From NCBI GenBank assembly GCA_028015205.1, contig CM051516.1, positions 33,184,230 through 33,248,229 on the forward strand: 64,000 nucleotides of DNA, in the 5' to 3' direction. Numbering within the stretch: position 1 is the stretch's first letter; the number at the start of each line of letters is the position of its first letter. Source of the DNA: Mytilisepta virgata. Its lineage: Eukaryota; Mollusca; Bivalvia; Mytilida; Mytilidae. Made by a program: the position numbers and the translations under genes. Below are positions 1 to 11,876 of this stretch, piece after piece. The notes below the pieces were generated by a model. That model saw nothing but the letters and a program-made list of their open reading frames with translations, was not told where the DNA came from and made no database searches.

Positions 1-226
1 ACTAGCCGGTCAACAATGAGGTTGTGAGTTCGAATCTCACCTGTGGCGGGATGTGTTCGACTCCGATCGAAATTGACAAGGATTGCCAATTTTCCTACCG
101 AAGGTCGGTGGTTCTCTCCGGGTACTCCGGCTTCCTCCACCAATAAAAACTGGCCGCCACGAAATAGCCAAATGTGCTGAAAACGGCGTAAAACCCCCAA
201 CTGAACAAACAAACAAACAAAACAAA
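1..226 (+). mobile_element. tRNA-derived SINE, 5' end cut by window edge
   Basis: The start holds a tRNA-like B box (GAGTTCGAATCTC, about 26-38). A SINE-type body follows, ending in an AAAC/AAACA tail (about 205-226). No coding frame is convincing on either strand. The element sits directly against the broken 5' end of the decayed TLR that follows. Family name not assigned. Confidence 0.6.
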
Positions 227-243
227 CTGATAAGAATTATTTA

Positions 244-1892
244 CTGGCTTATATTGAAGATTGCTGTGTGTGTCCAGCATAACCAAGTTGGGAATTGACA
301 AACGAGGTCACGGATCTTACCATTGAGTACACTAGGAGAAGCATGTCTGCTGCATTCGAAGGAGAAAATGAACAGCTCTGTAGATTAGTACACACTGGAG
401 AGTTACTTAAACAATTACCAAGAAATCTTTGTAATTTTACGTGCATTGTCAAATAAACCTTCAGCGGAATTATTTTAATTCTATTTCGGATATATCCTGT
501 CTTAAAGATCCTGATAATTTGGATATCAGCCATAATCATATCCACCATATTTCTAATGATACATTTATAGGGATGACAAATCTCAGAATATTGGACTATC
601 AAATAACGTACTGGTTTCTATAGACACGTTCACATTAACAGGATCATCATTATTCATTTACACAGTAGATTTTTCTTCTAACAACTTGGGAAAACTTGAT
701 GTAAGCAACATTATACCAGAAAATAACTTTTGTAAATATGACTTTACTTCAAATGAAATAACTGATTTTTATTAATGAAGCAAATTTCACACTTGATCTC
801 AATAAAATTTACGAAGGGGGTTATGTCGACTTAATAGGAAATAACTTTAATGGATTTATTAATTTTGATTATTTAGGTGTAGACGGAATCGCGTTAGGCA
901 AAAATAATTTTGGATTTTCAAATACCGACGTTAAGTGAGAATGTGATTGTCGGATAGAACCATATCTAAAACTGGCTGAAATGACAATAAAAAAGATGTA
1001 GCAAGATTATTACAATGTGACATGTGATAGTCCTGGTGACCTTAAGGGACAACTGGGATTGGATATCGCCAAATAAGAAAGGTATCATGAATTGATATGC
1101 CGTCTAAACGATACTTAAAAGTGTCCGAGAAATTGCTCTTGTATTAAAAAACCAAGCAGAAATAGAACAATTGTAAACTGCAATAGTATTGGTTTGTAAA
1201 AAATGTCCTGCTACATACCTGAAAGATCAAATATTGAATTGTTCTTAACAGATAACAATTATCTGATTACCGCGACTAGATATTTCTCAAAATGATTTAT
1301 TTCATGTTTCCCACAAAGCCATCAATGCGCTAATGACAACTGTTCATATTAATTTTAGGCCAATTACTCAGGTCCCTCCAAATGTTACATCCATGTAAAA
1401 CTAGTTTTGGCAAAATAATTATTCGTTGTGATTGCGATAGTCATTGGATAGGAGACTGGCTAAGATCAATGCTTAAATATTACTGAAATCATTTGCCAGA
1501 CCGATGGTGATTTGATTCCGGAATTAGAGTTAACTAAAACGTATTATGTGTACCATCTTCGATATATAATTTTCGTTTTTAATAGGAATTTTAAGTGCGT
1601 TATACGCTTTCGAGATGATGTGTATCTTCTGAAAAGAAAATTTCTGCCAAACCATTATAAGTCGAAAAAAACTCCGGACCTTATGAAGTATTATGCTTAT
1701 ATTTCTTTTGACGAAAATGACAACGAAATTATGCGTTGGGTAGTTCAAATATTTGACAGACAGCGTTTACTGAAAGACATACTAATTAAACTTGGCTATG
1801 TGTCACTTGGAAACACAAGTATGATATCAACAGTATTTATGCTGTCACTTGGAAACGCAAGTATATCAACAGTTATTATGTTAACAATTTAA
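244..1892 (+). pseudogene. Decayed Toll-like receptor, subtype 2 (copy 1)
   Basis: Read across frames, this matches the intact TLR at 11877-14183 from its N-terminal cysteine cluster (DCCVC at about 259-273) to the start of the TIR domain (YYAYISFDEND, about 1687). Lesions are plain: an in-frame TAA at 280-282, stops after IVK (about 453), after DVK (about 937) and near 1000, and several frame changes through the LRR part. The TIR homology stops soon after the first helix (KDILIKLG). The second decayed copy (17577-18690) stops at the same point, so the ancestor was probably already truncated. It differs enough from copies A, B and C to be a separate TLR subtype. No function is expected. Confidence 0.85.
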
Positions 1893-1895
1893 AAA

Positions 1896-3016
1896 ATATT
1901 ATCCAGTTGGATGTTTAACCTTTAAAGAAATTTTAATAAATAACATCAACGTTTAAAGTTTCTTTTTAAAAATGTTTACAACTTTATACTGAATAAATAC
2001 TAAAACATAATAAAAGGAAAGGTGAAGAACATACCAACATAAAAAAGTTCGAAACACAAACATATATTCCACAGATTCTGAATTGTACATACACATAGAA
2101 GTCATGAAGTTGAAATGTTTAAGCTATTTGTAAATGATTAAAGAAGTCTATCTGTGACAACAGTTCTAATTTTGTGTAAAAGATCGTTTATACATCGTCC
2201 ACATCTCTATCCTTGAATTGTTTTGGCTTTATCCGTTTGGTCATTTTGACATTTCAATAAGCTCTTCAGGATTTCACGCTTTTGTTTTTGCTTTCAGTAT
2301 TCTAGGACTTCGGCATAACTGATGAGTCATAAATCAACAAAATATACATATCTTGTGCATTAAATTTGGCATCATAGGATATATTTTATTGCAAGTTTTG
2401 TGATATTGTTACATCTTGAACCCAAAAATTTACGGTTACAAAATTGTGCATTAAATTTGGCACCATAGAAAATATTTTATTACAAGTAGGTGGATCCACC
2501 TGCTGGGTGATTCATGTCACTGGCGGTACCACCAGCCCGGTTGCTAATATTTCGATACTAGGGTGAAATTGTTACATCTTGCACCCAAAATTGCTAAATT
2601 TTGTGGAAATCAAGAAGTCTCTTTCGAACAACTCTTTTCTTAAAGGCTTTAGTCTTTTCCTTATTGATCATTTGTTTTATGAATACGCTTCTCAAGATGT
2701 AATTTTTGTTCTTTCGGCTTTTGAAATTTTAGATCTCCTGCTCGATAGATGAGTCGTTAATTGGCGATGCTTTCATTGAATATGCTTTCATTGAATATCT
2801 ATTACCCGAGTTTTATATTTTTTCGCATTCAGATTTGATAGCTTAAGATAATTAAACGCGATTCTTTATAATATACAAGTAATACCTTTTGCATTATTTC
2901 CCACATCAGTCACAGTACAGAATGTGATCAAGTTGAACATGAAATGATATATTGCAAAGCACGCGTTATTGGACTAATCATTTTGTTGTCAAGATATTAA
3001 TGGTGTGTGGTAAAAT
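1896..3016. other. Intergenic, repeat remnants, no gene
   Basis: No credible coding frame. The first 110 bases and the last 90 match the region downstream of the second decayed TLR (18691-18867), so this spacer belongs to the duplicated unit; the middle (about 2047-2925) is absent there. The middle holds two copies of a segment starting TTGTGCATTAAATTTGGC (2355, 2443) and two degenerate copies of a hammerhead-type repeat (near 2319 and 2747). Confidence 0.6.
2200..2345 (+). repeat. Degenerate hammerhead-bearing bivalve repeat
   Basis: A T-rich leader mentioning TTTTGGCTTTATCC and CTTTCAGTATTCTAGGACTTCGGCAT leads into CTGATGAGTC at 2319-2328, then AAC and AAAA. This is the order of a hammerhead core (CUGANGA, stem II, GAAA), but stem II and the GAAA are damaged. 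Similar leaders precede related motifs at about 2747, 45293 and 45620. In bivalves such motifs are associated with Penelope-like and retrozyme-type repeats (recalled, not searched). Confidence 0.4.
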
Positions 3017-3428
3017 TAAAATTCGTTTATACCAATTTTGCCATTTTGTCGATTTACAACTGATCAGTAGTGCTTTTAAAGGCCTAAAATGTTAAAATCC
3101 AAAAGAATAATCCAAAAGGTTGAAGCGTGTTATACTGACATCGGCGTTCTAAACAAACAATAAACAAATAAATATATAGTAGAATTCATTTAAAAATAAA
3201 TGTTTTCAGCAATGAAATGAGAAGAAATTTTCTCAATTGAACACATTTACAGGTATGGTGTATACTGTAAATTGTCATGCCTCATAACTTTTTACAGACA
3301 ATAGACGTGTTTGTCATTGGATGTTAAATATAGTTCAGTTCAGTTCAATTCTTAATATCGACGAATGAATAGAATAGATTTGTTGCTAGGTGTTTGCTAC
3401 TCATTCAGATTTTTATAATGTAACAGTA
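3017..3428 (+). promoter_or_regulatory. Duplicated 5' flank of TLR copy A
   Basis: This flank is shared nearly base for base with 11455-11876 ahead of copy B, and in pieces with 18868-19112 plus 26300-26443 ahead of copy C. It is therefore part of the duplicated unit and would contain any proximal promoter. I see no convincing TATA box. Confidence 0.45.
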
Positions 3429-5734
3429 ATGTACTGCAGAATGTCTAGATACTATATTTGGTTGTGTATATTTATCAATTTAATGATTGAAATTTTATCG
3501 TATGAATATGAAACATGGATACCCAAATCTATTAACAGAACAGACTTGAGATGTCCTCTGTCGTGGTGCAGAGAAAAGTATCCTCAAGATGAAGAAGGAT
3601 GTTGCGTTTGTAACGCCAAACCATATTGGCAGCTTCCTGGTTGTAATATTAATTACCTTCATATTGAATACCGCCGCAGAAGTGGTGCTGCAGAAGTAGT
3701 TGGCGAAAATCAAAAATATTCCATAATAACACATTTGAACGGATTCCTGACCAGTTTTCCAGAAAAATTTTGTACTTTTACAAATATTGTGGAAATCGAA
3801 TTTCGACACAACTATCTTCAGAGTCTTTCTGGTATTCGTGTCTTTTGGGATTAGATTCCCTAGATGTAAGTTATAACCAGATTACCAGTATTTCAAATGA
3901 AACTTTTAGAGGAATGATCCATTTAAGGATACTTAAAGTTACACACAACGGTCTTGTGTCACTAGAGCCGTTAACAATAACTGGTACATCACTGTATATT
4001 TTCTATGCAGACTTTTCACACAACAACCAAACAAAACTAGACTTAAGCAATATTATTCCAGAGAACATATTTTGTAAGTACGACTTTTCTTCTAATCAAA
4101 TAAATGATTTTGTAAATGGCGGAAATTTTAAACTCGATTTAGATAAAATATACGATGGTGGTTTCGTGGAACTAGTTGGCAATGACTTTAAAGAATTTTT
4201 TAATTTTGAAAATCTTGGTATTGAAGATATCAGAACATTAGGAAAAGTTTTGAACTTCGGATTTTCAATGGCTGATGTTAAATGGGAATGCAACTGCAAA
4301 ATGGAACCTTACTTGGAGTTGGCAGAAGATGTAATAAAAAAGATATGGAGGGACTATTTTAACATTTCATGTTTTGATCCACCAGAACTCAAAGGTCAGT
4401 TGATAACAAATATTGTTTTGGAAGGTCGACTCGATGAATTGATTTGTAATATATCAGAAAGGGAAAGATGTCCACGAAAATGTTCATGTGTGTATCAACC
4501 AAGTAGAAACAGGACAATGGTTGATTGTTCTAATATCGGATTAGATGAAATGCCCAATTACCTACCGGAAAAACCAAATATCGAATTATCCTTAATGAAT
4601 AATATTATCGAAAACTTCCAAGATCGTGATTATTTAAAAAATGTTTCCAAAATAAATTTTGCTGAAAATGTTCTGAACAGTATTTCCGATAGAGTAATTG
4701 AAAGATTTGCGAAGAGTAAACCTGATATTATATTGAATTTGACATTAAATAACATTAAAACATTACCCCGACAACTTCAACAGTTACATCCATGTAAGAC
4801 TATATTTGGCAGTATAACTGTTTCATGTAATTGCGAAAGTTTGTGGATTAGAAATTGGTTGCGAAATAAAAATGGGGACCACTGCTTTAATTTGACCGAA
4901 ATCAACTGTGAAACAAATGACAACCTAATTCCAGCATTTCAGTTAACAAGAGAGGACGTTTGTAACACAGAGGATATTTTTTATAAAATTTTATCTTCCA
5001 TGCTTGGAATTCTCTGTTCGATAATTATCGGTCTTGGAGGGTTATTATATATTTTTAGATACGAAATGTATTTATTGCGAAGAAAATTGTTTTCAAAGAA
5101 ATCAAATAGGATAAACGATATCTTTAAGTATGACGTCTACATATCATTGGATGACAGCAATGATTGTCTTAGAAGTTGGGTTGTTCAGAAGTTTGATTTA
5201 GAATTGAAAATACGAGGATATAGGACCTTTGTTCCATGTCGAGATATGTTACCAGGGTTGTCGAGGAAAGATGACATCGCTGACAAAATAAACAAAAGTA
5301 GAAATTATATAGTTATTCTTTGTGATAAATACTTAGCTGAGGACAGCTTTTGGACAGAGATTGAATGGAAGTACATTTGGTACAGTTTTCGACAAAACTC
5401 AACAAAAAAAATTATAATCGTCAACTTTGGACAACTCGATTCACGGACAATAAATTGTCCAAAAATAAAGGCTTTTATACGTCTAGGATTAGATTTGGAT
5501 TTCGCCAATCGCAAACATCGTCTTCTGAATAACGTTATTGAACGCCTTGGTTGTCCAAGACTCGGCGGACATGACGATGACAGAAGTGCACAACCGAAAT
5601 TTAATGGTAGAAAACTGAAGTCGAAATATATTTGGACCACTGAGAATAAGAACAATAGTAAAGCAATTCAAGAATATAGTCCAAAAAAACAACCAAATTG
5701 TCCACAGAAATATATATTTGAATTGGATATATAG
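3429..5734 (+). pseudogene. Toll-like receptor copy A, one frameshift
   Basis: This is a single-exon TLR nearly identical to copy B. The ATG at 3429 (MYCRMSRYY, signal peptide) was chosen over an upstream GTG because animal genes need ATG. The frame runs to about 3835, where copy B has GGCATTTCGTG and this copy has GGTATTCGTG. The lost T shifts the frame to a stop at 3854. The correct frame resumes at CLLGLDSLDVSY (about 3838) and stays open to 5734 through LRRs, LRRCT/LRRNT cysteine clusters, a TM helix and a TIR domain (YDVYISLD, CRDMLPG, FWTEIEW). The only visible lesion is that one base, so this is either a very young pseudogene or a sequencing or haplotype error. The downstream part reads as a separate 654-aa frame only through an out-of-frame ATG at 3770. 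Confidence 0.85.
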
Positions 5735-5896
5735 CCAGTGGTAAATAATTTCAGCGAGTTTTATTATTGCAAGGACTAATGTTCATGTTAAATGTCATAA
5801 AATATGATTAAATATTCATCCTACATTATGTAGTTTCGCCACAGATCGAAAATATTTGAGATTTTTAGACTAAATATATTAGAAAAAACCGGTTAA

Positions 5897-6277
5897 GGAT
5901 GTTCGCTGCTCAGTTTCAAGATAACAAGCTTTTCATAAGAATAGTAACTATGGATACTGGATTAATAAAGGAACTAAAAGAGCGAGAAAAAAAATATAGG
6001 TCCGTGTGCTTGTTTTGGAGATATAAGCCATTGAAAATTGGCGGGGAAAATATGCTCTCTTGATTTTATTATTGACAAGTTTTATTTCTCAAAAACCATT
6101 ACATAATAACAAGGGTTTTATAAGATTTTTACAAATGGCTTATTATTCTGCATGCAAAAGATTCATGAAAAGAAATATGGGTGTTAGTGGGAAGAATAAT
6201 TTATGGCATTCAAATGGATAAAACCAGATGATTCTGAACATCTGACAAAAACTCAAAAACATGACCAGCGAACATCC
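5897..6277. mobile_element. MITE with TTAA target duplication (GGATGTTCGCTG family)
   Basis: The 381 bp element is bounded by TTAA at 5893-5896 and 6278-6281. Its ends are inverted: left GGATGTTCGCTGCTCA, right (reverse complement) GGATGTTCGCTGGTCA. There is no open frame. The left end is present at the same site in copies B (14350) and C (32402), so insertion preceded the duplications; their right ends are deleted. A further copy lies at 17660-18050. TTAA duplication points to a piggyBac- or Kolobok-type source. Confidence 0.8.
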
Positions 6278-7086
6278 TTAAGTACTAAAAGAATATAATC
6301 AGAACAAACAACCACAAATGCAATTGTCAAAAGCTTATATAAATACAGAATCGATCAAGTACAAAGTGAATTGCTTATTATTAACTGCCTTCAGATACAC
6401 TGGTGTCAAGACTTTGGAAAATGTAGAATTAATAAAAATACACTGAAAAATGTAAGGTCACATTTACTTGGAGCAGATGAAACTATTTAACTTTCAACGG
6501 CGTTGCAATATACAGCTACCCAAGATTTAAGAACAGTTTTCCAAAAAACATATATATTTCAATGCAGAAGGATAGGTTGCTTTATTTGATGATTCTTGAA
6601 ATTTTACTGGTGATTTAAACTCAACAATCAGCCTTTTTACCGTCTTATTATTCTACTAACTTCCTTGAACCGCACAACTGTCCAATCCTACTCATAGAAA
6701 AAAAAATTTTACGCCATAACATTCTGGAAATTATGTTTTACCGAGAAGTGCAGAAAAAACAGCAAAACAATTATATTTAAGGATTGACCGTAACAGTTTA
6801 AAACAGAAATCCTATAGAACTGTGTCTGACAGTTTAGATAAAACTTACATGGAGTAAATCTACATTTAATTACTGAAAAGACTTGTTGATTTATTTTCTA
6901 GGGATTTGTTTTTATCTTTTGTCATTATATTAGGGTATCCCATTGTTTATATATGTTCTTACATATTTATATGGTGTTATTGCATGAATGCATTTAGAGT
7001 TACGAAAACTTACTCTTCTAACTATGAGAAAGTGTTTTATTATCACTCAATTAATATTTGTCGGTAAAAGAATCCGTTTATTCTGT

Positions 7087-7181
7087 ACCCAAACCTTAAC
7101 TCTAAACTTAACATCAAGTCCTATCCCTTACCCTAAATCTAACTCTAATCTTAACACTAACCCTAATCCTAAACCTAAATA
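7087..7181. repeat. Interstitial telomere-like repeat, degenerate
   Basis: A run of variants of CCCTAA (ACCCTAAATC, AACCCTAATCC, AAACCTAAAT). It is the degenerate counterpart of purer blocks at 14649-14748 and 32719-32816. The metazoan telomere unit is TTAGGG, so this is an interstitial telomere-like tract carried by each TLR unit. Confidence 0.7.
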
Positions 7182-10100
7182 ACTGTTATGCTAACACTAG
7201 TCCTAGCCTTAACCATGCCATTGTAATCTTATTACCAAACATAATACTGAAATATTCTATGAGTTGTTTAATTCTGACTCCTACAAAGTTTAATATTTCT
7301 TACATTGCTAATTTGTAAAATTGTACTATCAATTGTTAACTAATATTGTTATAAACATATACTAAGTAGATTTCAATTATCACTTCTCTTACATGTATAT
7401 AAATATGTTAATGAATAACTATAATTTTCACTGCATTACTTTGTTACTTTATCATTTTATGAATATTAATTTGTTTGTTAATATGCACATACCCCTGCTT
7501 GGGTCATTGAGAAAATAAAACTTGAAATTTACACTTTGTCTTAATGGACGCTATACACTTTTTAGTTAACACCAGTTGTGTACAACCGATGGCATCGGGA
7601 CAACTCTTTTTTTATATGTTTTAGTGAGGGGTTAGAGGTATTACTCGTGACAATGCATTTTTACGTTAAGGACTGTCGTTTTCGATCCATCAATAGATAA
7701 CGGGAAAGGTAAACAATGACTTAAAAATCAACCAACGCGACACAACAAAAGGGCACAAAACACAAACATAAACATAACAAAAAAATGACTTGGTACAGAC
7801 ATTGAACAGTGGTGGGGTAAAACCGGTCTTATATATGGAGTATTTGGTTTTCTAGAATATTGTAAGGTTCTTGAATATTTAAGGAGATGGTAATTTTCTA
7901 AGACATTGGGATTCATTTTCATTCAGCTTTTCTTTTGTTGCAAATATCAAGACTTAAAAAATGCTGACAGCATTAATAGTCCATATGTATCGATAAACTC
8001 AGACGTTTTCGCATACGCAAATGCACAACAAAGCATGGAATAAAACGTCTGATGAAGCTATCATCGATTGAACGAAAACCATTAATTTAACCCCATGAAC
8101 ATACAAGATGTTTCCATGAACACTTGAAATTATTCAAGTTGGACCTCATGTACAATTTAACTCACAAACATCAGATAATTGTATGTACATTAGTTTTGTA
8201 CAGCCGTCTATCCCATGAATTGTTATAGTTAACATTATTTCAAATCATGAATTGTTACGAAAAGCAGTATCACAGTTGGACACCCAAGAGAATTTCCAAT
8301 TAAAACCATGACCATTTTGAAAATAATTTCCTGAAGGCACCAGTCTCTACTCGTATTATTTTTTACTACTTTTGGTCATTGTGCATTTAAATCTGATATG
8401 CTAGATTTTAGGTTATTGTAATTTGAAAAAATCTGCGTATTCTACACGCAAAACCGAGTACTATGTCTACCACAGAATATTTGTACGGTGGATATACCAA
8501 ATACTTAGAAAGAGGAACGGACGTATTTTACCGTCGCGTGTAGTAAAAGCCATCTTTTGGTTGACTTTGAGTACTGTGGGTGATTGAAAGTGGCCTTTCC
8601 TTATCCGTCCCTTTTCTGTCCTCAAGTGCATCAGAGTAGCGTGTAAATTGCTCTCTTCTAACTAACAGATCATCAAACAACTCATCCACATATCCTGTTA
8701 AGTATAAGAATATCAAAATTAAAATACTTGTAATGAGATTATAGCACCAACAAATGAACAATGTGAAATGCTCAGATACTGAGTTTCCTGATTACAATTC
8801 ACATGAATAATCTTCATCAGTTATGTTCATGTCCATTTGGAAATAAAATCAACAAAAAGAATCCGGGGTAATGAAACCAGATGGGCACAAGATTCCGGTC
8901 AGGTCAATTTTTCCTTGTGGAACTAAACCCAACAGCAAATTGCAATTACTGTATATAAGAGATATGGTCAATACTGAAGCACATTTTTAAGAAGCAGAAG
9001 TACTGTAAACTAACCAAATGTCTGTTTATATTTAACTGGTTTAGCCATTCCTTCGTCTTTTCTCGCTTTATGGAAAGATACTCTGTATTGTGCCTTCCCT
9101 TCTAATGTACAAGCTTGAGATCTTGAGGAGTCCAGCTAGGAACAGCCTGAAATTTAAATTCCTGACAGTGGAATCGTATTTTTTTGTATTGCAGCTAGTA
9201 ACGAGTAAAATGAGTAAATGCATGTAAATACCAGATTACAAGAAAATAGAAATTGAACATGAAGGCAATGTGACAATTTAACCATAAATCAACAGTATAA
9301 TAAAGGTATATTGGTTCTTCCCTCTTAATACTATAAATATCTGCAAGGAATATATATTAACGAAAAAATAATAAGAGAGGTATGTTTATCCTAAAGATAA
9401 AAATCATACGTGTCTAATGTTAACATTGCAATTACCATTTGAGGATGAAAAAAGTGTACAGCATTTGGTGCAAAAAAGCACACAATCCGATGGAACGATT
9501 CCAAACTTCATGTTTGTTCTGTAGGTGAAAGTTTTTTATGTCTGTAATTAGTAGTCTTCCTTTTATTATTTTTTCTAATTCGTTGAATGCCTTTGAGTCT
9601 GAAATGACAAGAGGATATACATATTTAACATACATATCAGTAACTGAATGTAATACATTGTGATGACAGGGCCAGCAGGCCAAATTATCAACTGTCTGAA
9701 TGGGATGCGTCCTCTGATATCACAAGTATTGGAATATATTTGTAAATGGCTTTAAGAAAAAATTCTACAATTTTAACATCGCGTAGTGCATACCTTTCTT
9801 TTATCCATTACCGATCTTCCACTTCATCATGCTCACGCGACTGAAATTTGTCTCCATGCCCTTCATGAATTTTTGCAACATGGCTGAGAGTGAATAACCA
9901 TTTCTGTTGGACCATTTCACCATCTCCATCACTACTTGCAGCACACCAATACATATCATTAGAAATTGATCTAACCCAACTATTTCACATCCTTTCTTTT
10001 TTCCCACAGCCTCTAGTTTCTTGTATATACCTGCAAAATACAATGGCAAAAAGATATTTCTTGATCTCAACATTGACTTATGTTGATACATACAAATGAT

Positions 10101-10230
10101 ATGTACATATCGTACATGTACATATATGATGTAGAATCTTATGTTTATGAGATATGGAACTAATTACAAAACTTTGATGAATATACATATAAATAAACTA
10201 AAGTGGTTCACAGTTAAAAAATGTTAATAC

Positions 10231-10426
10231 CTTTAGCTACATGCCACACGTCAAACATGTGATTTATTTCTGGATGTTGGTCCTTCAAAAACTTCTTTAT
10301 CTGGCTATGTCTGTCAGTAACCAAAGATCTTGCGATGAGGTTTTCTTCAGCTAAGAATGCAAATGAACACTTCAGTCCCTCCAATTCCATTTCATATAAA
10401 TTTTTCACTTCATCATGTTCATTACT
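10231..10426 (-). pseudogene. Transposase-like exon with TDRH and DVWH motifs
   Basis: An acceptor TTTTAG precedes AGT AAT GAA (SNEHDEV), and the exon ends at AAAG/GTATTA. The frame is open throughout and contains LVTDRHSQIKKFL and FDVWHVAKG, where the acidic residues of an RNase H-fold transposase would be expected. Confidence 0.65.
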
Positions 10427-10730
10427 CTAAAATTGAAAAGAATTCTGTCATTATACAGCAAGTATGTTATATTTCTAATCACACTATAATGTATTTCACA
10501 CTGCAACATTAACTTCAAACACGTGAGATTAAAATGAAGATGGTAGGTAATAAAAAATATCAATAAAAGTGTTTAAATGTACATGTAAAGTAATAATATT
10601 TTCAAATATAAAAGTGAGCAAGTTTGCAGTTTTTGTAATAACTTGGGATTCAAAGAGAAAAGTGTTTCTCATTTCCTTGGACTTTTTTAAATATATGTGT
10701 GAAATTTTTGTCATTATATAATACATATAC

Positions 10731-11192
10731 CTGAACGAACTGAATATCCAATATTTTTCTTCTGCCTAGATCCACCAAACTGTAAGAGCCATATTTTGCT
10801 ATATGGCCGGGTGAACAGCAACGGGCATCACCTCCAAGTTTCAAAATGCTACCAGCGTTCTGTATTTCTGTTTCTGCTAACTGCCGTTTTTTTACTCCTG
10901 CCAGTCCTGGAGATTTTGTCACTTGTGTGTCTGACTGCTTTCCGTTGGAATAGTAAAATAATGTTGGCTCTGCGTCAGGCTTTAGTTCCAACTTTTGGGG
11001 GTTTATAACCCATTGACATCGCAAACATTGGATTAATTACAAACTGGTCATTTGTAAAATGTTTGGCACAAAGTCCTTCCGCTTGACCTTCACTATCCAT
11101 GCTTTTCTACGTTTGTCATCCTTCGGAAACTCAAACATTCCAATACCTTGTCCTTACCTGGTATTACAATTTAAAGCTACACAATACACCAT
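10731..11192 (-). pseudogene. THAP domain and GDAR exon of the transposase-like gene
   Basis: The N-terminal exon region holds the THAP start (M11192), the FPKDD and CAKHF motifs in shifted frames, and the SPGHIAKYG motif. It ends at a CAG/GTATATG donor. At least one in-frame stop (AGG TAA, about 11157) and two frame changes break it. Confidence 0.6.
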
Positions 11193-11454
11193 TTCACGCT
11201 TTTCTTGTTTTCGCACGTAAAATCATTTGCATTTACAAATGCAGTAGATGGCAAGGACACGAATGACGTCACAACGAAAGGAGATAAGCTAGTCACGAAA
11301 TAGCGCAGGAAATGTCGTTCTTAATTCAAGCTTGTGTAGCTAACGCATACACAATGGGGTGACAAAAAATAATTTATCTTTGCATAAAAAGAACCTGATT
11401 CTTTTTATTTTTAAAATTTGAAGTCATTAAAGCTATATATCTTCCTGTGAACTT
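11193..11454. other. Spacer between transposase-like gene and TLR copy B unit
   Basis: No gene seen. On the right it abuts the start of the duplicated TLR unit. It would hold the 5' flank of the transposase-like gene; no terminal inverted repeat matching the 8480 side was recognised by eye. Confidence 0.4.
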
Positions 11455-11876
11455 TAAAATTCGTTTATACCAATTTTGCACATTTCGTCGATTTACAACT
11501 GATCAATTGTGCTTTTAAAAGCCTAAAATGTTAAAATCCAAAACAATAATCCAAAAGGTTGAAGAGTATTATACTGACATCGGCGTCCAAAACAAACAAA
11601 CAATAAACAAATAAATAAATAATAAAATTCATTTAAAAATAATTGTTTTCAGCCATGAACTGAGAAGAAATTTTCTCAATTGAACACATTTACAGGTATG
11701 GTTTATACTGTAAATTGTCATGCCTCATAAATTTTTACACACTTTACATAATTGAAGAAGTGTTTGTCATTGGATGTTAAATATAGTCCAGTTCAATTCT
11801 TAATATCGACGAATGAATACAATAAATTTTTGGCTAAGTGTTTGCTACTCATTCAGCGTTTTATAATGTAACAGTA
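11455..11876 (+). promoter_or_regulatory. Duplicated 5' flank of TLR copy B
   Basis: Nearly the same as 3017-3428. It carries an AAACAAACAAACAATAAACAAATAAATAAATAATAAAA tract broken by small length changes relative to copy A. No clear TATA box. Any promoter of the open copy should lie here. Confidence 0.45.

Larger units (their letters stand above)
5735..8476. other. Duplicated 3' flank of TLR copy A
   Basis: Non-coding and collinear with 14184-16190 (copy B) and 32237-34148 (copy C). It contains a TTAA-flanked MITE (5897-6277), a stretch unique to this copy (about 6282-7026, deleted in B and C) and a telomere-like CCTAAC block (7087-7181). Homology to the other units stops near 8476. Confidence 0.7.
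8528..11192 (-). pseudogene. THAP-domain transposase-like gene, intron-containing, decayed
   Basis: On the - strand an ATG at 11192 opens MVYCVALNCNTR, then GMFEFPKDDKRRKAW, CAKHFTNDQF and LKPDAEPTLFYYS: the pattern of a THAP (C2CH) zinc finger. A transposase-like body follows: GGDARCCSPGHIAKYGSYSL (to 10731), SNEHDEV to TDRHSQIKKFL and FDVWHVAKG (10231-10426), IYKKLEAVGKKKGCE to SNDMYWCAA (9812-10030), LSPTEQT to FFAPNAVHFFHPQM (9436-9598), LEGKAQYRVSFHKARKDEG (9015-9146) and a tail GYVDELFDDLL with a stop at 8528. Most junctions have GT/AG and fit in phase, for example AAAG joined to GTATAT gives AKGIYKK. Lesions include a TAA in the THAP region, a shift in GCEIVG, a TGA after LSPTEQT and a shift near 9120. 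I recognise the DVWH/TDRH family from aquatic-animal genomes but cannot give it a superfamily name. Confidence 0.7.

Noticed and set aside
1..80. Functional tRNA gene
   Set aside because: Only a B box-like part is present and it leads into a SINE body; the cloverleaf cannot be formed.
3770..3838. ATG at 3770 as start of a 654-aa TLR
   Set aside because: It is out of frame with the receptor; comparison with copy B shows a frameshift, not a new start.
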